Notes: generated by a model from the letters alone, not told the origin. A stretch of DNA of 8,242 nt from an uncultured Parabacteroides sp. (GCA_900552415.1 USAD01000116.1:1-8242); one strand, 5' to 3'; shown: positions 1-7,083, numbered from the stretch's first letter. A program made the numbers and translations.

Positions 1-931
1 GATCGACATCGATCGGGCGACCACTACTCCGGCAGTCGAGCTGCTGAAGGCGGACGAGACAGGGCGGATCGACACGGTCCGTATCCGCGACTACGCGGAA
101 CACAACTCGGCCACGCCCGAGGTGCTGCGGCAGGTTGTCGAGGAGGCCTTCACCGCCTTCCCTTCCGATCATTACGGTCTGGTACTCTGGAGCCACGCGA
201 CCGCCTGGCTACCGAACGCTGGACGCGACCTGACCCGCTCGTTCGGGACCGATGGCGATGAGACCATCGAGATCGATGAGCTGGCCGACGCGCTTGCCGC
301 CTATCATTTCGATTATATCCTCTTCGACGCCTGTTACATGGGAGCGGTCGAGGTGGCTTATGAACTGAGGGAACGGGCAGCCCAGATCATAGCCTCGCCA
401 ACCGAGGTAATGGGTAGCGGTTTCCCCTACACGACCATCACGCCGATGCTTTGCGAGACCAACTTCGACGGCACGAGTGTCGCCCAAGCCTTCTACGACT
501 TTTACGACGCCCAGAGTGGCTATGCCCGCTCGGCGACCGTCTCGGTTGTCGACACGAAGTCGCTCGATCAACTGGCGGCGGCCTGCCGAGAGATCCTGGC
601 GGGAAAAAGTGAGGCGGAGATCTTCGCCGTTGATCCGGATGCCTTGCAACCGCTGGAGTTTCTCAAGAGTTCGGGAAGGCACTACCTTTTCGACCTGGGT
701 GATTACATCCAGGCTCTCGCGACCGACGAGCAATACACCAATTTCCGGGCGGCACTCAACCAGGCGATCCCCTATCGGGCCACAACGCCCTACGCCTTTT
801 TTGCCGCGCCTTACGAGGCGGTCAAGATCGAACGGTTCAGCGGCCTCTCCGTCTATCTTCCCGGCGAAGGGCTGGCGACACTCAACGAATGGTACAAACG
901 ACTGGCTTGGTATCAAGCGGTCTATCTGTAA
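1..931 (+). CDS. Clostripain-family (C11) cysteine peptidase, 5' end missing
   Basis: Reading starts at base 2 and stays open from the left edge to TAA at 929-931, giving 309 residues. The GTG at 122 is internal, because clear protein sequence continues upstream of it. The clan CD catalytic pair is visible: His in LVLWSHATAW (codon 194-196) and Cys in LFDACYMG (codon 332-334). Their 46-residue spacing equals that of the His133/Cys179 dyad I recall for PmC11 of Parabacteroides merdae. The conserved late motif GLSVYLP is also present. Family members cleave after basic residues, are often self-processed, and in Bacteroidales are commonly exported, often as lipoproteins. Compared with a usual length near 380-400 residues, about 70-100 N-terminal residues, including any signal peptide, lie outside the window. 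The residue after the catalytic His is Ala, where clan CD usually has Gly. No hairpin terminator follows. The family call is firm; activity and substrate are inferred. Confidence 0.9.
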   Translation, partial: IDIDRATTTPAVELLKADETGRIDTVRIRDYAEHNSATPEVLRQVVEEAFTAFPSDHYGLVLWSHATAWLPNAGRDLTRSFGTDGDETIEIDELADALAAYHFDYILFDACYMGAVEVAYELRERAAQIIASPTEVMGSGFPYTTITPMLCETNFDGTSVAQAFYDFYDAQSGYARSATVSVVDTKSLDQLAAACREILAGKSEAEIFAVDPDALQPLEFLKSSGRHYLFDLGDYIQALATDEQYTNFRAALNQAIPYRATTPYAFFAAPYEAVKIERFSGLSVYLPGEGLATLNEWYKRLAWYQAVYL

Positions 932-948
932 TTTTCTTTTCCATTCCA

Positions 949-978
949 TCTGTTTAATAATAAAATAATCTATCTTCG
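949..978 (+). promoter_or_regulatory. Candidate Bacteroidetes-type promoter for asd
   Basis: TATCTTCG at 971-978 matches the Bacteroidetes -7 element TAnnTTTG except for one base. A weak -33 partner, TCTG (949-952, consensus TTTG), lies 18 bp upstream, slightly closer than the usual 19-21. Transcription would start near 982, giving a leader of about 70 nt before asd. The same TATCTTCGC string occurs upstream of the next gene. The call rests on motif resemblance only. Confidence 0.45.
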
Positions 979-1054
979 CGGTCGAAAATAGACTTTTGTA
1001 AGGAAAATCGACAAATAGACATTAAATAACTTCTAAAATTAAATTGAGCTTAAA

Positions 1055-2065
1055 ATGAAAGTAGCGATTGTAGGCGCGAGCGGTGCCGTAGGACAGGAGT
1101 TCTTGCGGGTGCTCGACCAAAGAAACTTTCCGATCGACGAGCTGACGCTGTTTGGCTCGTCACGCAGTGCCGGACGGACATACGATTTCAAGGGCAAGTC
1201 TTACACGGTCAAGGAACTGAAACACAACGACGATTTCAAGGGAATCGACGTCGCTTTCGTCTCAGCCGGTGGAAGCACATCGGTTGAGTTCGCGGAGACA
1301 ATCACGAAACATGGTACCGTCATGATCGATAACTCCAGCGCGTTCCGCATGGAGAACGACGTGCCCCTGGTCGTTCCGGAGGTCAATCCGGAAGACGCGT
1401 TGAACCGCCCGCGGGGCATCATCGCCAACCCCAACTGCACCACGATCCAGATGGTAGTCGCCCTGAAGGCGATCGAGAAGCTCTCGCACATCAAACGGGT
1501 ACACGTCTCCACCTATCAGGCGGCCAGTGGCGCCGGAGCGACCGCGATGGCCGAGCTGGTTAAGCAATACGAGCAGATCATGAAGGGCGAGGAGCCGACA
1601 GTCGAGAAATTCGCCTACCAATTGGCCTACAACCTGATCCCGCACGTGGATGTCTTCACCGACAACGGCTATACGAAAGAGGAGATGAAAATGTATAACG
1701 AGACCCGCAAGATCATGCACTCGGATATCGAGGTGAGCGCGACGTGCGTCCGTGTCCCGGTTATGCGGGCACACAGCGAGTCGACTTGGGTAGAGACCGA
1801 GCGCCCCATCAGCGTCGAGGAGGCCCGCGAGGCATTCGCCAACGCGGAGGGCGTTGTCCTGCAAGATGAGCCGGCCAAGAAGGACTATCCGATGCCGTTG
1901 TTCGTCGCCGATCACGACCCGGTTTACGTGGGCCGCATCCGCAAGGATCTCTCCAACCCGAATGGCCTGACATTCTGGACCGTCAGCGACCAGATCCGCA
2001 AGGGCGCGGCCCTCAACGCCGTCCAGATCGCGGAGTACCTGATCCGTGTCGGGAACCTGAAATAA
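1055..2065 (+). CDS. asd: Aspartate-semialdehyde dehydrogenase
   Basis: This enzyme (EC 1.2.1.11) reduces L-aspartyl-4-phosphate to L-aspartate-4-semialdehyde with NADPH in the cytoplasm. The step feeds lysine/diaminopimelate, threonine and methionine synthesis. The protein has 336 residues, the normal full length. Visible features are the N-terminal nucleotide-binding loop GASGAVG (residues 7-13), the phosphate-binding Arg in SSAFR (about 98), the active-site Cys128 in NPNCTT, Gln155 in [10 protein letters not shown], and the catalytic His240 in [11 protein letters not shown]. The ATG at 1055 opens directly into the beta-alpha-beta fold [10 protein letters not shown], which fixes the start. 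No Shine-Dalgarno is present, as is usual in Bacteroidetes. It is apparently monocistronic, with a candidate promoter upstream and a strong intrinsic terminator just after the stop. All key residues are intact and nothing is unusual. Confidence 0.97.
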   Translation: MKVAIVGASGAVGQEFLRVLDQRNFPIDELTLFGSSRSAGRTYDFKGKSYTVKELKHNDDFKGIDVAFVSAGGSTSVEFAETITKHGTVMIDNSSAFRMENDVPLVVPEVNPEDALNRPRGIIANPNCTTIQMVVALKAIEKLSHIKRVHVSTYQAASGAGATAMAELVKQYEQIMKGEEPTVEKFAYQLAYNLIPHVDVFTDNGYTKEEMKMYNETRKIMHSDIEVSATCVRVPVMRAHSESTWVETERPISVEEAREAFANAEGVVLQDEPAKKDYPMPLFVADHDPVYVGRIRKDLSNPNGLTFWTVSDQIRKGAALNAVQIAEYLIRVGNLK

Positions 2066-2088
2066 AAGAATACCGATCTTTCGGAATT

Positions 2089-2132
2089 TGTGCCCTCCGT
2101 GTCTCATTTATTCACGGAGGGCACATTTTTTT
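2089..2132 (+). terminator. Intrinsic terminator of asd
   Basis: A perfect 13-bp stem (2089-2101 with 2113-2125, GC-rich core GCCCTCCGTG) closes an 11-nt loop and is followed at once by seven T (2126-2132). It begins 23 nt after the asd stop codon. A minor 4-bp hairpin (CCGA 2073-2076 / TCGG 2081-2084) lies between the stop and the terminator. No A-run precedes the left arm, so it is not obviously bidirectional. Confidence 0.92.
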
Positions 2133-2134
2133 CG

Positions 2135-2142
2135 TATCTTCG
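2135..2142 (+). promoter_or_regulatory. Candidate -7 promoter box at the regulator start
   Basis: TATCTTCG here is identical to the box upstream of asd and one base from the Bacteroidetes -7 consensus. It sits between the T-run of the asd terminator and the ATG at 2146, only 3 nt from that codon. No recognisable -33 TTTG lies 19-21 bp upstream, where the terminator hairpin falls instead. If it is active, the mRNA would begin at or very near the start codon. Confidence 0.4.
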
Positions 2143-2145
2143 CAT

Positions 2146-3852
2146 ATGCGGAATCCGTTGCCACATATCCTTTTATCACTGCTTCTCCTGGCGGGATTCG
2201 CCTGTCAGGGCGGGCGGGAGTCTCTTGCCCCCTTCTGGGCCAAGATCGACTCGATCATGCCCACACGGCCCGACAGCGCGCTGCGCCTGCTCCGCGACAA
2301 GGCCAATGAGCGCTTCACGAAGGCGGACCGGGCCCGCTATCTCCTGCTCCGCACGGAGGCGGAAGACAAGACCTACGTCACGCCGACGACCGACTCGCTC
2401 ATCGCCATCGCCGCCCATTATTATGAGGAGAGCGACAACGAGCGGCTCAAGGCCAAGGCCTGGTATTACATGGGGCGCGTCAACCAGGAGCTGAAACGGC
2501 CCCTCCTGGCGCAAGACTACTACCTAAAGGCCCTGCGCCACCAGACGCTGGTAGACGACCACGCCCTGCTGGGCCGCGTCTGCAACCACCTTGGCATGCT
2601 CTACACCTATCAGGACGTGTACGAGCGGGCCATCCCCTACCAGAAGGAGGCGATACGCCACTTCGCCCTCATCGGCGACTCCACCGGTCAGGCCTTCGCG
2701 ACCCGCGACCTGGCGAGGAATTTCCACATGACCAACCAACCGGACAGCGCGATTTTCTATTACCGGCTGGCGGAAAAACGGATGGGAAGCCGGGCGATCC
2801 AATCGATCTACGCCGAACTGGGCAGCCTTTACACCGATATCGGACGCTACGACGAGGCCGCTTCCTATTTGAGAAAAGTGAGGGAAGAAGAAGGGAATTT
2901 TCCTTACGACCTGATCCGAGGTCAATTTTACCTGGAGACAAACCGATTGGACTCCGCGGAGTTTTACCTCCGTCCCTGCCTGAGCAATGGGAAGACCAAG
3001 GCGGCCGCCACCTATCATCTGGCCCACCTGGCCTACGCCCGGGCGGACTACCGGGCCTGCGCCGAGCTTCAACGGGCGTATGAGATCCTCCGGGATTCCA
3101 TCGTCGGCCAAAAACAAACCGAGTCCATCCGCAAGACGGAGGCCCTCTACCGGCACCAGGAGATGCGGCAGGCCCTCAATGAGCAGGCCCTCCTGATCGC
3201 CCACCGGGAGAAGGAGCGTTACCTCTACGCGCTCCTCTGCGTGCTCCTGGCGCTGGCCTGCCTGGCCCTCCACCGACGCTGGCGAAACACCCGCGAAGCG
3301 GCCCAACGGCGGGAGGAGGAGATGGCGCGGACATTCGAGCGACAACGGCAAAGCGACCGGCGACAGATCGCGGACAACGAGCGACAGATCGCCACCCTGC
3401 GCGACCAGATCGACCGGCTGGACAACGAGCGGACCACCAAGTGGGAACGACAGAAACTCCAACTGGAGAAACAGCTGCTGGAGACCAGCAACGCCTTGCT
3501 GAGCAACGAGGAGGAGCGACGCGACGCCGCGATCGCCGGGCTCCTCGAATCCGACGTCTACAAACGGTTCCACGACAAACCGACCCAACGCCCCCGGTCG
3601 GAGGATTGGGAGGCGCTCGAACGGCTCCTCGACGAGACCTACAACCAATTCACCAACCGGCTCAAGGAGTTGGCCCCCCTCTCCGACGTGGAGATCAAGG
3701 CCTGCCAGTTGACCAAGATCAGCCTGAGTGCGAACCAGATCACCAATACCCTCAACTACAACAGCTCCGTGCTTCGCAAGCGGATTTACAAGAAATTATT
3801 CCAACGGGAGGGCACGGTCGAGGATCTCAAACGGTTCATCGAAAAATTCTGA
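2146..3852 (+). CDS. Membrane-spanning TPR regulator with C-terminal LuxR-like helix-turn-helix
   Basis: This 568-residue protein joins an envelope sensor to a DNA-binding output. Residues 1-20 form a hydrophobic export signal ending GFAC/QGG; Cys20 may be a lipid-attachment site, although the lipobox is loose. Residues about 25-320 are helical TPR-like repeats with pairs such as AWYYMGRVNQ and AIPYQKEAI. A single transmembrane helix spans about 360-377 (YLYALLCVLLALACLAL), followed by basic HRRWR, which places the C-terminus in the cytoplasm. A highly charged coiled coil covers about 380-460. Residues about 508-555 resemble the LuxR-type helix-turn-helix of Bacteroidetes regulators (LSDVEIKACQLTK, then SANQITNTLNYNSSVLRKRI). 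No kinase or receiver domain is present, so it looks like a one-component transmembrane regulator. Target genes are unknown; the barrel genes downstream are candidates by position only. The ATG at 2146 is chosen because it supplies the complete signal peptide. Confidence 0.85.
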   Translation: MRNPLPHILLSLLLLAGFACQGGRESLAPFWAKIDSIMPTRPDSALRLLRDKANERFTKADRARYLLLRTEAEDKTYVTPTTDSLIAIAAHYYEESDNERLKAKAWYYMGRVNQELKRPLLAQDYYLKALRHQTLVDDHALLGRVCNHLGMLYTYQDVYERAIPYQKEAIRHFALIGDSTGQAFATRDLARNFHMTNQPDSAIFYYRLAEKRMGSRAIQSIYAELGSLYTDIGRYDEAASYLRKVREEEGNFPYDLIRGQFYLETNRLDSAEFYLRPCLSNGKTKAAATYHLAHLAYARADYRACAELQRAYEILRDSIVGQKQTESIRKTEALYRHQEMRQALNEQALLIAHREKERYLYALLCVLLALACLALHRRWRNTREAAQRREEEMARTFERQRQSDRRQIADNERQIATLRDQIDRLDNERTTKWERQKLQLEKQLLETSNALLSNEEERRDAAIAGLLESDVYKRFHDKPTQRPRSEDWEALERLLDETYNQFTNRLKELAPLSDVEIKACQLTKISLSANQITNTLNYNSSVLRKRIYKKLFQREGTVEDLKRFIEKF

Positions 3853-3865
3853 TTACAAACGAGAT

Positions 3866-3923
3866 AACCGATAACAAAAATGATAACAACACACGTTGTT
3901 ACCGCTTTTGTTATCGGTTTTTT
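3866..3923 (+). terminator. Very long intrinsic terminator after the regulator gene
   Basis: Bases 3866-3890 pair with 3895-3919 around a 4-nt ACAC loop. The outer 14 bp (3866-3879 with 3906-3919) and the inner 7 bp (3884-3890 with 3895-3901) are perfect. Between them are one G-C pair, one T-G wobble and two mismatches. A run of six T (3918-3923) follows. It starts 14 nt after the stop of the regulator and separates that gene from the outer-membrane gene. Confidence 0.9.
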
Positions 3924-3946
3924 AGACCTCTTTGGAAACGAAACAC

Positions 3947-3954
3947 TAACATTG
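3947..3954 (+). promoter_or_regulatory. Weak candidate -7 box for the first barrel gene
   Basis: TAACATTG matches five of the six fixed positions of TAnnTTTG and lies 24 bp before the ATG at 3979, downstream of the terminator, where a promoter is needed. The only nearby TTTG (3931-3934) is just 12 bp upstream, too close for a normal -33 element. Support is weak. Confidence 0.25.
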
Positions 3955-3978
3955 CGAAAATTAAAAAGATTTAAAGCC

Positions 3979-6003
3979 ATGAAAAAGTCATTATATCTAT
4001 GTTTACTTCTATTTCTTCTTTCCTTCCCCATTAAAGCACAATTCCTCCAAGGCGATACGATCGTCGTGAACGACACTATCGTCGCCCTTGACAACATCAC
4101 CGTGACAGCGCAGAAGAACGTCATCCAGAAGGTGGACAAGATCGTCTATCGGATCAACGAGAAAGATTTCCTGCGCCACGCCAAGGCCGACAATGCCCTC
4201 AGGCGACTGCCCGACGTTTCGGTCAGCGCCTCCGGTATCCTGATCGACAGTTACAAACACGCCGCCATCTATATTGACGGGCTCCCCTCCGACGAGGAGA
4301 CGCTCAAGCGGATCGACATCGACGAGATCGAGCGGATCGAGGTCATCAAGAACCCTTCCGCCATCTACGGCTCCGAGCTGACCGGCGGCGTGATCAACGT
4401 TGTCAAGCGCAAGAAAAAGGAACGCTTCATCAAGGCGGAGCTCTCTGGACAAGGAGCCGCCATGCGGGGAATCTACGGCTTCACCCCGTCGCTCGCCTTC
4501 AAGACCGGGATACTGACCCTGAACACCTACTATTCCTTCTCCAAAAACAACCAGGATGTCTCCACACGGACCGAGCGATGGACATCCTCAACCTTCGAGC
4601 GGCAAGACATCCAGGACCAGATCCGGGGATGGCAGGGCTTCGGACGCCTGAACGCCCGGCTCGACTTCCGGGAGACGGACTACCTGATCCTTTCCGCCAC
4701 CAGCATGAACTATCGTTTTGACCATCGGTATGACGGCACCCTGACAACCGGCGAGACAACCGCCCCCGTGGACGACAAGGCCCTGGAGCAACTCGGCAAA
4801 TATACGGCGAACCTGCTTTACCGCCATGATTTCGACAGGGCGACCAATCTTGAGGTGAAAGGGCGTTATTTCGACTACGACAACCACTACCGCTCGCTGA
4901 CCGACAACCACTCGAGAATCCGGGAGGCCAGCGGCGAGATCCTTTTCCAGAAACAGGAGATCGACCTCTGGGGCAACCCGCTGGAGCTGGTCCTCGACTA
5001 TAAGAGCGTCTATCGGCGTTATCTCACCGGATCGCAAGGCGACCGGCTCGCGAGCCAGGCCATCCAGTCGGCCAACGCCACCGTCAGCTACAATGTCGCT
5101 GGCCTCTCGGCCTATCTCGCGCTCGGCTACGACTACACACACCAGACAGTCGGGACAACTACGACCGGCTATCATACCCTCCTGCCGGTCGCCACGCTCG
5201 CTTACGGGCTACCCAACCGGTTCAACCTCAGCCTCCAGTATGCCCGGAAGATCACCCGGCCCGGCGTGGACTACCTGAACCCGGCCATCGACCGGCTCAA
5301 CCCGATGTACCTCCGGCAGGGCAACAGCGCGCTCGATCCCCAACAGAACAACGAGCTCTCGCTGAGCCTCCGCAAAAGCGTCGCCAACAATCACAACCTG
5401 TCGCTCAACGCCTACTACCGGTTCAACAACGGGTTGATCAGCGAGATCCTGACCGACCGCGAGGGCCAGACCATTTACAGCTACGACAACATTGGCCGGG
5501 CGAGAGTGGCGGGTGTCAACGCCGGATGGAACGCCTCGCTGCCCCTCAACTTTTACGTCAACACCCAAATCGGCCCCTCCTACAACGACTACGCCGCCCC
5601 CGGCTCGACGGCCCTGCTCACGAGGAACAGCGGCTGGTCGCTCTTCGCGTACGCCGGTATCGGCACCCGGATCCTCGATTTCCTGTCGGCCGACCTGGAC
5701 CTGTTCTACAACTCCCGCGGCTATGGCCTGACCGGCACCGTCCGGACACGGCCGTCCGTCAACCTGAACATCGAGGCCAACCTGCTGTCGGACCGTCTGA
5801 CATTGGGGCTTTACTGCATGGACCTGGGCGGTTGGAGCACCCGAACGACCCTGCTGGCGCAAGGCGACGCGCTCGACCAGCATACGACTATACGCAACAA
5901 GATGATGAACTTCACCCTCTCCGTCACCTACCGCTTCGGAAAGAAATTCAACAGCGCCGTCGGTGGGCGGACTATTGAGAACTCGGATATTATAACGAAA
6001 TAA
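3979..6003 (+). CDS. Outer-membrane beta-barrel protein with TonB-receptor-like plug
   Basis: The protein has 674 residues. Residues 1-20 form a signal peptide (MKKSLYLCLLLFLLSFPIKA, cleavage before Gln21), which fixes the start at 3979. A TonB-box-like stretch ITVTA (40-44) precedes the plug, about residues 45-143, with NALRRLPDVSV, YIDGLPSDEE and the conserved IERIEVIKNPSAIYGSELTG followed by GVINVV. The rest is rich in alternating aromatic/polar beta strands ending near TLSVTYRFGKKF, typical of barrels of the Bacteroidetes TonB-receptor superfamily. Such proteins sit in the outer membrane and usually import bulky nutrients using TonB energy. The substrate cannot be read from sequence. It lacks the N-terminal carboxypeptidase-like domain of SusC proteins and has no SusD neighbour. 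The open frame extends upstream to an ATG at 3880, but that lies inside the terminator hairpin. A transport role is inferred; the fold is confident. Confidence 0.9.
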   Translation: MKKSLYLCLLLFLLSFPIKAQFLQGDTIVVNDTIVALDNITVTAQKNVIQKVDKIVYRINEKDFLRHAKADNALRRLPDVSVSASGILIDSYKHAAIYIDGLPSDEETLKRIDIDEIERIEVIKNPSAIYGSELTGGVINVVKRKKKERFIKAELSGQGAAMRGIYGFTPSLAFKTGILTLNTYYSFSKNNQDVSTRTERWTSSTFERQDIQDQIRGWQGFGRLNARLDFRETDYLILSATSMNYRFDHRYDGTLTTGETTAPVDDKALEQLGKYTANLLYRHDFDRATNLEVKGRYFDYDNHYRSLTDNHSRIREASGEILFQKQEIDLWGNPLELVLDYKSVYRRYLTGSQGDRLASQAIQSANATVSYNVAGLSAYLALGYDYTHQTVGTTTTGYHTLLPVATLAYGLPNRFNLSLQYARKITRPGVDYLNPAIDRLNPMYLRQGNSALDPQQNNELSLSLRKSVANNHNLSLNAYYRFNNGLISEILTDREGQTIYSYDNIGRARVAGVNAGWNASLPLNFYVNTQIGPSYNDYAAPGSTALLTRNSGWSLFAYAGIGTRILDFLSADLDLFYNSRGYGLTGTVRTRPSVNLNIEANLLSDRLTLGLYCMDLGGWSTRTTLLAQGDALDQHTTIRNKMMNFTLSVTYRFGKKFNSAVGGRTIENSDIITK

Positions 6004-6099
6004 TAAGCTTAAACAATTAGCAGGGACTTAATAGACAAAATCACAGCAGAATAGCAACGCCCGAAGCTGTCAGAGGGCACCTAAATACATTATATTATT

Positions 6100-6858
6100 A
6101 TGGCAAACGACATCAAGTACCAGATCAACGTGCAGATCGCGGACAACACCGTCACCAAGGACGACCCGAACGACAAGATCTTCGTTATTGTCTCCCTCGG
6201 CACGGCCGACAAGGAACGGATCATCGCCGAGATGATGGACATGAACCCAGGCGTCGAGCCGGAGATGATGCGTCTCGTCCTCGATCTCGAGAAACGGGCC
6301 GTCAAACGCCTGCTCCTCAACGGCATGCGCGTCAACAACGGGCTCTTCGAGGCCGTGCCGCAATGCCGGGGCCTCGTGCGCGGCACGGCGTGGGATCCCG
6401 AAGCGAACGAGATCTACGTCAACTTCACCCAGGGTAAGGAGCTGCGCGAGGCGATCGCCGATGTGGTGGTCAACGTCATCGGCGAGAAGGGCGCGACGAT
6501 GTACCTCTCCTCCAGCCTCGACGCCGCCACCGGCCTCGGCCAGTTCAACGCCACCGCCGGCGCCAACCTCACCCTCACGGGCAAGAACATCAAGGTGGCG
6601 GGCGACGACCCGTCAGTCGGCATCACCCTGACCGACAGCGAGGGCGCCGAGACCCGGATCAAGGCGGGTGCCATCGGCCTCAACCAGCCTTCGAAGCTGA
6701 TCTTCCTCGTCCCAGCCACCCTAGCCGCCGGCGATTATACGCTCACCATCACGACGCAGTTCAACGGCGGTTACCAACTGAAGACACCGAGATCTGTTTC
6801 CCAGACCATTAAGGTGGCCGAGCCGGAGGAGGAAGGCGGTACGCCCGGCGGTGTTTAA
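6100..6858 (+). CDS. DUF4469 protein with HU-like N-terminal domain
   Basis: The protein has 252 residues and no signal peptide. Residues about 1-118 match the HU/IHF-like N-terminal domain typical of this Bacteroidetes family (KYQINVQIADNTVTKDDPND, VNNGLFEAVPQCRGLVRGTAWDPEANEIYVN spread over 79-108, and the NFTQGKELREAI motif). After a short linker, residues about 148-240 match DUF4469, an Ig-like beta domain, seen in LTGKNIKVAGDDPSVGI, NQPSKLIFLVPATLAAGDYTL and TTQFNGGYQLKTPRS. It ends in an acidic, Gly-rich tail (EPEEEGGTPGGV). The molecular function of the family is not established. The N-terminal fold suggests nucleic-acid binding, but the usual HU DNA-binding arm is not obvious. It starts 96 bp after the barrel gene with no clear terminator between, so co-transcription is possible; that gap holds no convincing promoter. 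A palindrome array lies 14 bp after its stop codon. Confidence 0.88.
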   Translation: MANDIKYQINVQIADNTVTKDDPNDKIFVIVSLGTADKERIIAEMMDMNPGVEPEMMRLVLDLEKRAVKRLLLNGMRVNNGLFEAVPQCRGLVRGTAWDPEANEIYVNFTQGKELREAIADVVVNVIGEKGATMYLSSSLDAATGLGQFNATAGANLTLTGKNIKVAGDDPSVGITLTDSEGAETRIKAGAIGLNQPSKLIFLVPATLAAGDYTLTITTQFNGGYQLKTPRSVSQTIKVAEPEEEGGTPGGV

Positions 6859-6872
6859 ATCGCCCGACAATT

Positions 6873-6979
6873 ACAAGGAAGCCTTGTCAGTACTAACAAG
6901 AGTCTCTTGTTAGCTCTAACAAGGCTGTCTTGTCAGTACTAACACGAGTGTCTTGTTAACTCTAACAAGGTTCTCTTGT
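6873..6979. repeat. Array of five palindromes on a 23-bp lattice (46-bp repeat, 2.3 copies)
   Basis: Five inverted repeats of the form ACAAG-N5-CTTGT are centred at 6880, 6903, 6926, 6949 and 6972, exactly 23 bp apart. The second is the best, with perfect 10-bp arms CTAACAAGAG (6893-6902) and CTCTTGTTAG (6904-6913). Linkers alternate between CAGTACTAA (6888-6896 and 6934-6942) and TAGCTCTAA or TAACTCTAA (6911-6919, 6957-6965), so the true unit is 46 bp. Copies 6873-6918 and 6919-6964 agree at 40 of 46 positions, and a third copy stops after 15 bp. Only the fourth palindrome has a changed half-site (ACACG). The array is non-coding and sits between the DUF4469 gene and the second barrel gene. 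Function is unknown: binding-site cluster, structured RNA and termination zone are all possible. Confidence 0.93.
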
Positions 6980-6985
6980 ATTTTT
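6965..6985 (+). terminator. Possible terminator formed by the last palindrome of the array
   Basis: The fifth palindrome (ACAAG 6965-6969 / CTTGT 6975-6979, 5-nt loop) is followed by A and then five T (6981-6985). The stem is short and AT-rich, so termination would be weak unless the whole array folds. It is the only T-run after the DUF4469 stop codon that could serve this purpose. Confidence 0.35.
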
Positions 6986-7010
6986 CTTCCCGTTGAACGC
7001 CCAAACCCAC

Positions 7011-7035
7011 GGACGCTCCTGGGGAGCGTCCCTAC
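7011..7035 (-). repeat. REP-like hairpin with GTAG tetranucleotide
   Basis: GGACGCTCC (7011-7019) and GGAGCGTCC (7023-7031) form a perfect 9-bp GC-rich stem with a 3-nt TGG loop. On the minus strand the stem is preceded directly by GTAG (complement of CTAC at 7032-7035), the 5' tetranucleotide that marks REP elements mobilised by REP-associated tyrosine transposases. No T-run follows on either strand, so an intrinsic terminator is unlikely. Only one copy is present in the window, so REP status is an inference. If transcribed, the hairpin lies in the leader of the gene starting at 7084. Confidence 0.5.
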
Positions 7036-7083
7036 AAGGGGACATACCATATTCACGATATTATTCTCAACAAATAAAAGCAT

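Noticed and set aside
981..1012. Inverted GTCGA/TCGAC pair and repeated AAATAGAC in the asd leader
   Set aside because: Only 5 bp pair across a 22-nt gap, and the 8-bp direct repeat is in AT-rich spacer; neither exceeds chance.
1262..2107. Minus-strand open frame (281 codons) opposite asd
   Set aside because: The asd reading frame has every catalytic motif; the antisense frame is a composition artefact and runs through the asd terminator.
2524..3648. Long minus-strand open frame (374 codons) opposite the TPR regulator
   Set aside because: It is a low-complexity, Val/Gly/Leu-rich shadow without domain features; the sense strand encodes clear TPR, transmembrane and helix-turn-helix regions.
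3880..3978. Upstream ATG at 3880 that would add 33 residues to the barrel protein
   Set aside because: It lies inside the terminator hairpin, and the added residues would bury the clear signal peptide that begins at 3979.
6059..6078. GCCC/GGGC hairpin upstream of the DUF4469 gene
   Set aside because: A 4-bp stem with a 12-nt loop and no T-run is too weak to call a terminator or regulatory structure.
6873..6979. CRISPR array
   Set aside because: Units are contiguous palindromes with 9-bp linkers that themselves repeat; there are no unique spacers of about 30 bp and no cas genes.
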